A DNA stretch of 33,291 nt from CAZAQK01 sp050249355 (GTDB lineage Bacteria > Pseudomonadota > Alphaproteobacteria > Rickettsiales > SXRF01), in assembly GCA_050249355.1 (NCBI GenBank), contig JBFWQQ010000010.1, positions 1 to 33,291 on the forward strand, written 5' to 3'. The position numbers and the translations under genes were made by a program. Positions 1 to 5,866 of this stretch are shown here, piece by piece (position 1 is the stretch's first letter; each line of letters begins with the position of its first letter). Under the pieces are notes generated by a model. The model saw only the letters and a list, made by a program, of their open reading frames with translations, searched no databases and had not been told where the DNA came from.

Positions 1-561
1 TCGGCTATTCTTGCCGGTGTGATTGACGGCAAGGACGGCTCATCGAAAAAAGCGGCCGCATGGCAGTAAAAGGCCAATGCGCTGTATGGTGAGCAGGCCG
101 ACTGGCAATGCGAATTTGAAGATGGTGTATACCGTATCAGCCGTGTTTTGCGCGGTGTAGAGGAATCGTACATCCTTGAAGAAGGAACATTTGCCAGCAA
201 GGATGGGCAGCAGGTCGCCACCAAGGCGGATTTCCTTGCAGATAATTTCTCTGGGGAGCTGCGCATCCAGCGCAAGCAGCAGGAAGCGACTGTGCATACG
301 CCGTTCGAGCTTTACAACACCATGCTGGATTTTGCCCGCAAAGGGAGCAGCATCCAGCGTTTCAAAGGCCTCGGTGAAATGAATCCGGAACAGCTGTGGG
401 AAACCACGCTGGATCCGACCAAGCGCCGCCTGCTCAAGGTGGAAATCTCTGACGACGCCGAAACTGAATCGCTGTTTTCTACCCTGATGGGTGATGTGGT
501 GGAGCCACGCCGCGATTTTATCGTTGGCAACGCGCTGAAGGTCGAAAACCTGGATATTTGA
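1..561 (+). CDS. gyrB: DNA gyrase subunit B, C-terminal part (5'-truncated by window; in-frame stop at 67-69)
   Basis: GyrB forms the ATPase and TOPRIM half of DNA gyrase, which introduces negative supercoils. The visible part is the C-terminal TOPRIM/tail region. It carries the family hallmark QRFKGLGEMNPEQLWETT (codons around 355-410) and ends with TLMGDVVEPRRDFI and NALKVENLDI, the usual GyrB terminus rather than a ParE one. Frame 1 is colinear with alphaproteobacterial GyrB from base 1 (AILAGVIDG, then ANALYGEQADW, then RISRVLRGVEE). However, a TAA at 67-69 interrupts it, and the two other forward frames also stop in the first 25 bases. The only downstream in-frame alternative start I noted is a TTG at 148, which would begin in mid-domain and is unlikely. 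A base error, a nonsense mutation or a broken second copy are all possible. TAA is a normal stop elsewhere in the window. The gene ends at TGA 559-561, 10 bp from the convergent channel gene. Confidence 0.88.
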
Positions 562-571
562 TTCAGGTCGC

Positions 572-1867
572 TCAGCGTTCCTGCTGTACAGCTACGGTGG
601 TCGCCATATGCAGCACACGTTGTGGGAACGGTATCTCGATACCTTCCTGTGCAAAGCGTTTATAGAGCGCCAGCATGACATCGCTCTGTGGCTCGTACCG
701 GCCTTCGCGCACATCATTGATCCAGAAGATAAGCAAGAAGTTCAGGCCGTTCTCGCCGAAGGTACGCAAATATGCCTGCGGTGCCGGGTCTTTCAGGCAT
801 AACGGATGGGTGCGCGCGCATTCCAGCAATATCTGCATGACTTGGTCGGCATCGCTGCCATAGGCTACACTGATATCGATGGATATGCGGGCGCGGTAAT
901 TGCTGTGCGTCCAGTTCAGTACCCGTGACTGTGCGAAATCCGCATTCGGGATGAATATTTCACGGCCATCGAATGTTTCCAGAAGCAAGTAGCGTACATT
1001 CAGTTGGCGCACCCAGCCGGTGTCTTGCCCGATTTCCACCAGGTCGCCCAGCCGTATGGATTTTTCCATCAGCAATGTAATCCCACTGATGAAGTTTGAA
1101 GTAAGCTGCTGCAGGCCCAGGCCGATACCGACACCGATCGCACCACCTAACACGGCAAAAGCCGTAAGGTCGATACCTGCCGATGACAGCGCAATTAAGA
1201 ATGCAACGAAATACAGGAATATCCTGAAGAATTTCACCGTAAGCTCGCGCATGCTATAGCTCAGGTGTGAACTGCGGCGCAGGTAGCTTTCCAGCGTATG
1301 CGACAGCAGGCCTGCGATCCAGAACACAATGACCAGTGCAATCACCGCATTGATTGCGCTGAGCAGAGATATTTTAAAATCACCGGCGCTGAACGCCACC
1401 GAATCAAAATACGCAGTGACCGGTTCGAGAAATCCGATGACATGCAACACGCTAACCAGCATGACAAGCGATGACAGGAAATACCCCATCGGCGAATTGC
1501 GCATGATAAGCAGCACGATCCTGGCGCCCATATAGGCTATGGTCATACGGATGATGGCATCATACAGCGGCGCATGGATAAATGATTCAACCCATGGCTT
1601 GGCCACCCCCATGTATAATATTGCCAGAATTGCCGTAAGCAGGGTGAGGGGCTTTAGTATGATGTTCCGGTCAATATATTGTGGCGGACGCGTTTCAAAA
1701 CGTTGTTGCATGCGCCGCTGGATAAGGAAGGATATGAGCCAGGCTAATGCCATGGCGGCGCCGGCAACGATCAGCGTAGTGTAAAATTCCAGCGTTTCCA
1801 TGCTTTGCAGCAGGTAAATGGAGGATTCTCTGAGTTCCTTGGTAATTTCTTCGCTCATATAACTCAC
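572..1867 (-). CDS. MscS-family mechanosensitive ion channel
   Basis: This is a predicted small-conductance mechanosensitive channel of 431 residues in the inner membrane, protecting against hypo-osmotic shock. Several hydrophobic segments lie at about residues 28-50, 68-88, 103-122, 128-147, 167-190 and 212-230. They precede the MscS pore helix and its neighbour (about 236-270: GGAIGVGIGLGLQQLTSNF, then SGITLLMEKSIRLGD). The beta domain follows with LLLETFDGREIFIPNADF and a soluble C-terminal alpha/beta vestibule. The protein is longer than E. coli MscS (286 residues) because of extra N-terminal membrane helices, as in many alphaproteobacterial MscS-like proteins. The start is either GTG at 1867 or ATG three codons in (1858), and I see no clear ribosome-binding site. 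It is convergent with gyrB and divergent from the pseudopilin gene. Confidence 0.9.
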   Translation of the reverse strand: MSYMSEEITKELRESSIYLLQSMETLEFYTTLIVAGAAMALAWLISFLIQRRMQQRFETRPPQYIDRNIILKPLTLLTAILAILYMGVAKPWVESFIHAPLYDAIIRMTIAYMGARIVLLIMRNSPMGYFLSSLVMLVSVLHVIGFLEPVTAYFDSVAFSAGDFKISLLSAINAVIALVIVFWIAGLLSHTLESYLRRSSHLSYSMRELTVKFFRIFLYFVAFLIALSSAGIDLTAFAVLGGAIGVGIGLGLQQLTSNFISGITLLMEKSIRLGDLVEIGQDTGWVRQLNVRYLLLETFDGREIFIPNADFAQSRVLNWTHSNYRARISIDISVAYGSDADQVMQILLECARTHPLCLKDPAPQAYLRTFGENGLNFLLIFWINDVREGRYEPQSDVMLALYKRFAQEGIEIPFPQRVLHMATTVAVQQER

Positions 1868-1975
1868 TGGTAATGGTTTGGTAACCCTTTGGCGAGCATA
1901 ATTAATTTATATCAATGCTGCAAGGTATAGAATTATTTTACTCTGCTGCAGTTATAATAATGGTATTTGCAGGCG

Positions 1976-2776
1976 ATGCGTAGCATGAGAACGATACATA
2001 AAAAGCATGGTTTTACCCTGATAGAACTCAGCGTGGTCATACTGATCCTGTCGATCATGCTTGGTGGCGTCATGGCTATCGTCACGCAGAATATTCGTAT
2101 ACAGAAGAATGCGGAGATGGCAGAGAAAATGGAAACCATTCGCGAGGCATTGCTTGCATATGCGAAAGCATACAGGCGCCTGCCTTGCCCTTCGGACATC
2201 ACACAGACCATTGACTCAGCAAACTTCGGAGTAGAAGGTGCTCCATCGGGCTATACATGTAATGGTGGCACGCCAGCGGCAAATTATGTAACCGGCACCA
2301 ACACGGTGTATGGTGGAGGACTGCCGGTGAAAGAGCTTGGCCTTCCGTTAGAGTATGCATTTGATGCATGGAATAATCGCTTTTTATATGCCGTGGATGC
2401 CACAATGGTATACAGCGTAAGTCCGCTGCCGTTTATTGCGAATGCACCCGCATCCGGCCCGGGCGATATCGTCATCCTTGACCGTGAGATCAATACCATC
2501 ACCAATGATGCAATATATGTGGTGGTAAGCCATGGCCCAAACGGACATGGCGCATGGATCAATTCAGGCGCCAGCCGCAAGAATAATAACTCAGCCAATG
2601 TAGCAGAACAAACGAATTGCCACTGTAACAGTTCAGCGGTTGCAACAGCTTTCACCAGTTCATTTTATTTCATGCCGCCTTATGCCAGCACCACGGCACT
2701 CAATCAGTACGATGACTTGACCATCTATGCTAAGCGTTCAGATATGCTGTTAACTGAAGAGATGAATGCTGAATAA
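1976..2776 (+). CDS. Type IV pilin-like / pseudopilin protein with prepilin cleavage motif
   Basis: The N-terminus has a short basic leader followed by G-FTLIELSVVILILSIMLGGVMA, the classic prepilin peptidase site and hydrophobic N-helix. Cleavage would fall after the Gly and leave an N-methylated Phe with Glu at mature position 5. The rest is a globular domain with YRRLPCPSD, a GLPLEYAFDAWNNRFLYAV segment typical of GspG/H-like pseudopilins, and a few cysteines (PCPSD, YTCNGG, NCHCNSS). Two in-frame ATGs are possible: 1976, or 1985, which gives a 9-residue leader. A TTG at 1967 would give a longer one. A TATAAT at 1953-1958 lies just upstream but has no good -35. No other pilus or type II secretion gene is in the window, so the partner machinery must be elsewhere. 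The exact function is unknown. Confidence 0.8.
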   Translation: MRSMRTIHKKHGFTLIELSVVILILSIMLGGVMAIVTQNIRIQKNAEMAEKMETIREALLAYAKAYRRLPCPSDITQTIDSANFGVEGAPSGYTCNGGTPAANYVTGTNTVYGGGLPVKELGLPLEYAFDAWNNRFLYAVDATMVYSVSPLPFIANAPASGPGDIVILDREINTITNDAIYVVVSHGPNGHGAWINSGASRKNNNSANVAEQTNCHCNSSAVATAFTSSFYFMPPYASTTALNQYDDLTIYAKRSDMLLTEEMNAE

Positions 2777-2856
2777 TTCCTCTACTCAAAGACTTATAGG
2801 AATTTATGGGCAGCATAATATTAATATAAATTAATCTTAAATTAATTTAATCTGCT

Positions 2857-2874
2857 TATAATGTTAAAAACATT
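2857..2874 (+). promoter_or_regulatory. Candidate -10 box overlapping an inverted repeat
   Basis: A perfect TATAAT (2857-2862) lies 45 bp upstream of the small gene at 2908, in a strongly AT-rich 131-bp intergenic stretch. It overlaps the inverted repeat AATGTT-AAA-AACATT (2860-2874), which would sit over the start of transcription as a repressor operator would. No convincing -35 is visible. The AT-rich composition makes chance matches likely, so this is only a candidate. Confidence 0.35.
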
Positions 2875-2907
2875 AATAAATAAACGCGACATTGCAATGG
2901 GGGGCAC

Positions 2908-3168
2908 ATGCAACTAAGCGGAGTTGAAACAACGGTGGTGATGGCTACGAATAGTGGCTTTGGTGGAAAGGCTTTGAACACGGAAATGGCAGAGGCCGTA
3001 AAAATATTATCTGACATGAAGGAATCGGATAGCCAGCATCTGGCAGCTGCTATCGACGGGCTGATGCCGCGCTCGCAAAGTATGGTTTACAGTGATAGGC
3101 AGAACATGCAGCCTGGCGCTTCACCCACACCGTCCGCCGGACGCAATGACAGGGACATAGGATTCTAG
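2908..3168 (+). CDS. Hypothetical protein, 86 residues
   Basis: I do not recognise this protein. It starts at an ATG preceded by a run of six G (2899-2904), a plausible ribosome-binding site. It has no signal peptide or membrane segment. The N-terminal half is mixed (VETTVVMATNSGFGGKALN), the middle is a likely helix (AEAVKILSDMKESDSQHLAAAIDG), and the C-terminal third is a disordered tail rich in Pro, Ser, Gln and Asn. Its TAG stop is 3 bp before the next ATG, so the two genes are probably co-transcribed and translationally coupled. It may be lineage-specific. Confidence 0.6.
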   Translation: MQLSGVETTVVMATNSGFGGKALNTEMAEAVKILSDMKESDSQHLAAAIDGLMPRSQSMVYSDRQNMQPGASPTPSAGRNDRDIGF

Positions 3169-3171
3169 CGT

Positions 3172-3507
3172 ATGCACGGCCAGTCACAAACAACGCATCC
3201 ACCATCGCAGTCGATCTCGGATCTGCTGTCCACGATCATGGTGCTATGCCGGGGGCGTGATGAAAATGGCGAGCCTTGCTGGGCCTATCTGTGTATCAAA
3301 CCCAGTATGGCCAAGGCATTCCATGACGCGCGCAAACTCGCCTCGATGGATATCGGGGATTATGGCACCATCATTGAATCCGGGCGGGGTGAGCATGTGC
3401 CCGAAGACGTGCAAAAGCGCATGGCCCACGACTATGGCGCACGCCATGATTACGAGCAGCAGCTGGCGCACGCGGTCGAGCAGATAAAAGCCCGAATAAA
3501 CGAGTAA
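3172..3507 (+). CDS. Hypothetical soluble protein, 111 residues
   Basis: Function unknown. The protein is soluble and has no signal peptide. After a polar, disordered N-terminus (residues 1-16) comes a compact domain, SISDLLSTIMVLCRGRDENG, then EPCWAYLCIKPSMAKAF, DIGDYGTIIESGRGEHVPED and a helical C-terminus rich in His, Tyr and Gln. Two or three cysteines cluster around the CWAYLC segment. The gene follows the previous small one by 3 bp and precedes cobB by 36 bp, so all three may share a transcript. It has the feel of a conserved alphaproteobacterial family, but I cannot name one. Confidence 0.65.
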   Translation: MHGQSQTTHPPSQSISDLLSTIMVLCRGRDENGEPCWAYLCIKPSMAKAFHDARKLASMDIGDYGTIIESGRGEHVPEDVQKRMAHDYGARHDYEQQLAHAVEQIKARINE

Positions 3508-3543
3508 TTGCCCTTACATTTTCCCTGCATTACATTTCATGCC

Positions 3544-4281
3544 ATGACGCAGCACACCATTGTGGTACTCACCGGTGCAGGCATTTCTGCTGAGTCCGGC
3601 CTTGCGACTTTCAGGGCGCAGGATGGATTATGGGAACAGCACCGCATAGAGGATGTTGCCACGCCGGAAGGATTCGCACGCAACCCCGCGCTGGTGCACC
3701 AGTTTTATAACCTGCGGCGGCAACAATTGAAAACAGCACAGCCCAATGCCGCACATATAGCGCTGGGCAGGCTATACAAGGAATGGCCGGGCAGGGTGGT
3801 GCTGATTACCCAGAATATCGACGACCTGCACGAACGCGCCATGCCACCGGATGTTGTCCGGCCACAAAACCGCCTGTTGCATATGCATGGCGAACTCAAC
3901 AAATCGCGCTGCTATGCCAGCGAGCAGGTATTCGATTGCACGGATGACCTGTCGGAGCGATCTGTGTGCGGCTGCTGCAACATGAACGGCACGTTACGGC
4001 CGCACATTGTTTGGTTCGGCGAAATGCCCTTTTATATGGATGAGATATATCAGGCGCTGGATACATGCGACCTGTTCTTATCCATCGGCACCTCCGGCAC
4101 GGTATATCCGGCGGCTGGATTTGTGCAGGAAGTGCAGCGGCGCGGCCATGGCAGGGGGCATACGGTGGAGCTGAACCTTGAGCCATCCTCAGGCCAGTCG
4201 CTGTTTGATGAGCATATTTATGGCCCGGCCACGCAAGTGGTACCGGAATATATAAATAATATATTGAAAAACATAAATTAA
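3544..4281 (+). CDS. cobB: NAD-dependent protein deacylase, CobB-type sirtuin
   Basis: This Sir2 enzyme removes acetyl or succinyl groups from lysines using NAD+. Counted from the ATG at 3544 (245 residues), it has the NAD-binding GAGISAESGLATFR (11-24), QNIDDLH (90-96) and catalytic His115 in LLHMHGEL. Zinc-site cysteines fall around 123 and 142-145, followed by LRPHIVWFGEMP. GTSGTVYPAAGF and NLEP complete the Rossmann fold. Tyr55 and Arg58 form the Y-x-x-R pair of class III sirtuins (CobB, SIRT5), which read negatively charged acyl groups, so desuccinylase activity is likely. The similarity to the E. coli short form is close, including GPATQVVPEYI at the end. A longer reading from TTG 3508 adds 12 residues unlike the family, so I chose the ATG. 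Confidence 0.93.
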   Translation: MTQHTIVVLTGAGISAESGLATFRAQDGLWEQHRIEDVATPEGFARNPALVHQFYNLRRQQLKTAQPNAAHIALGRLYKEWPGRVVLITQNIDDLHERAMPPDVVRPQNRLLHMHGELNKSRCYASEQVFDCTDDLSERSVCGCCNMNGTLRPHIVWFGEMPFYMDEIYQALDTCDLFLSIGTSGTVYPAAGFVQEVQRRGHGRGHTVELNLEPSSGQSLFDEHIYGPATQVVPEYINNILKNIN

Positions 4282-4369
4282 ATATATTTCTCGGCTTTTT
4301 GCTGCTACCTATTGTGGTGTCACTGATATTTCATAATTCAAAATGTTCTGGATATGCTAAATTAAGCGT

Positions 4370-5362
4370 ATGAAAGATGTAGAAGATTCACAACTCAGCC
4401 AACGTATTGCCGAAGAAACCGGCAAGATCAGGGTTGCCTCCTACCAGAAGGCCGCATCGCTTGGTGGCTGGGCTGGCGGCGGCAGAACACTGTGGGCCAT
4501 ATCTGCTGTTGGCGCCATTGCGGGTGCTGCCATCGGGCTGGTTGCGCCATTTTTCCCCTTGTTGGTGGGGGCATCCTCGCTTGCAACGGCCATTAGCGCC
4601 ATACCGGCTTCCGTTGCCATATTGGCAGCTGTTGGGCTTAGTTCCGGCTTTGGCGGTGGGTTGGTGTTGGGACGTATCAGTGGGACATCCGCAGCAGTGG
4701 CAGAGGAACAGGAAAAACGCCTGAAAACATGGACAGCAAAACAACTGCTGCAAAAGGACCCGGACACGAAAATCATAGAAGATGAGCAGGACATAAAAAG
4801 AGTCCAAGCATATAAGCCATTCTGGGAAAATGCCAAAGGAAGCTACGAAACATATGTGAACCCGCGTGTAGGCGCATTCTTTACAGTTGTCGGTGCCATA
4901 GGCGGCCTTATCATGGGTGCGGCATTCATTGCCTCGGGCGGCGCGGCAGGTGTTATCGCCCCGGCACTGGGGGCCATAACAGGCCTCGGGGCTGCAGCGG
5001 CTACAGCTCCGGCGGTGGTAATGGCTACGTCGGTTGGCTTGCTGGCGGCATTTGGGGCGTTATTTTCGTTCAATCTTCCAAAGGTTACTTCTGAACTGAC
5101 TGCATTAACGGGAAAATTTATCAGCGGCGAGAAGCTGGGCCGAAAATGGGGCCCAGTCCAACCGGAGCCCGGCCTTGAGCCAAGTAAAGAGCAAAGCCAT
5201 GCTATTAAGAATATGCATTCTTCTGGGCATAAAAAACCCGAAAAAACGGGGCACAACGAATCTGCCAAACCGCAGGGAATAGCGCATGGCGCGCGCAAAA
5301 TTTCTTACCGTGAGATGATCATAGAATCACAGGATCGCGAAGGCGACCTTTCCCGAAGCTAA
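4370..5362 (+). CDS. Hypothetical Gly/Ala-rich membrane protein, 330 residues
   Basis: I recognise no family. The protein has a charged N-terminal segment and then two blocks of small-residue hydrophobic helices. The first is at about residues 42-103 (AISAVGAIAGAAIGLVAPF, then AILAAVGLSSGFGGGLVLG). The second is at about 167-232 (FFTVVGAIGGLIMGAAFIA and an Ala/Gly-rich hairpin). The many GxxxG spacings resemble glycine-zipper hairpins. Between the blocks is a highly charged stretch (about 110-155), and after them a basic, His-rich, probably disordered tail of about 90 residues. It has no cleavable signal peptide. The ATG at 4370 has a weak ribosome-binding site. Its TAA overlaps the convergent bcp stop by 4 bp. 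A smaller protein of similar style is at 18772-19227. Confidence 0.65.
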   Translation: MKDVEDSQLSQRIAEETGKIRVASYQKAASLGGWAGGGRTLWAISAVGAIAGAAIGLVAPFFPLLVGASSLATAISAIPASVAILAAVGLSSGFGGGLVLGRISGTSAAVAEEQEKRLKTWTAKQLLQKDPDTKIIEDEQDIKRVQAYKPFWENAKGSYETYVNPRVGAFFTVVGAIGGLIMGAAFIASGGAAGVIAPALGAITGLGAAAATAPAVVMATSVGLLAAFGALFSFNLPKVTSELTALTGKFISGEKLGRKWGPVQPEPGLEPSKEQSHAIKNMHSSGHKKPEKTGHNESAKPQGIAHGARKISYREMIIESQDREGDLSRS

Positions 5363-5850
5363 AGCGCTTGCGCCGCTTCTAACACTTCCTTCACATGCCC
5401 GCCAACCTTCACTTTACGCCATACCTTGCGCACAGTGCCTTTACCGTCGATCAGGAAAGTAGAACGGTCGATACCCATGTATTTCTTACCGTACAGGCTT
5501 TTTTCTACCCACACGCCATAGTCTTCGCATAGCTTCAGCGCTTCGTCGGACAACAGCACGAACGGTAGGTTATATTTGCCTTTGAACTTCACATGGCTTT
5601 TCACTGAATCCTTCGATACGCCAAGGATAACGGTGTTGCACCCATCGAACTCGGTTTTATGGTCACGGAAATCTTTGGATTCTGCTGTGCAGCCGGGGGT
5701 ATCATCTTTAGGATAGAAATACAGCACCACGTTCTTGCCGGCAAAATCCTGCAGGCTCACGCTCTCACCGCTGTCGGACGCTACCGAGAATGCCGGGGCC
5801 TTATCGCCTACGTTGACGGTATGATTCACTTCTTGTGCTGCTTGTGCCAT
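5359..5850 (-). CDS. bcp: Thioredoxin-dependent thiol peroxidase (Bcp/PrxQ peroxiredoxin)
   Basis: Bcp reduces H2O2 and organic hydroperoxides in the cytoplasm. The protein has 163 residues, with the AhpC/TSA fold, a GDKAPAFSV start, and the peroxidatic Cys54 in DDTPGCTAESKDF with Thr51 and Arg129 around it. The resolving cysteine found five residues later in E. coli Bcp is Lys59 here. Only Cys71 and Cys108 remain as alternatives, so it is either a 1-Cys enzyme or uses an atypical disulfide. The start is set by an excellent AAAGGAG (5857-5863 on the minus strand) in front of ATG 5850. An upstream extension to 5913 would run into glnE. It lies 16 bp after glnE and probably shares its transcript. 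Confidence 0.95.
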   Translation of the reverse strand: MAQAAQEVNHTVNVGDKAPAFSVASDSGESVSLQDFAGKNVVLYFYPKDDTPGCTAESKDFRDHKTEFDGCNTVILGVSKDSVKSHVKFKGKYNLPFVLLSDEALKLCEDYGVWVEKSLYGKKYMGIDRSTFLIDGKGTVRKVWRKVKVGGHVKEVLEAAQAL

Positions 5851-5866
5851 GGGATGCTCCTTTGGG

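Noticed and set aside
52..59. NotI site GCGGCCGC near the window start next to the gyrB stop, hinting at a cloning junction
   Set aside because: GyrB similarity continues in frame on both sides of the site, so there is no sign of vector sequence. The site can arise by chance.
1..561. Stop-codon reassignment (TAA as sense) to explain the gyrB interruption
   Set aside because: Many genes here end correctly at TAA (for example 2774-2776, 12020-12022 and 32945-32947), so TAA is a working stop.
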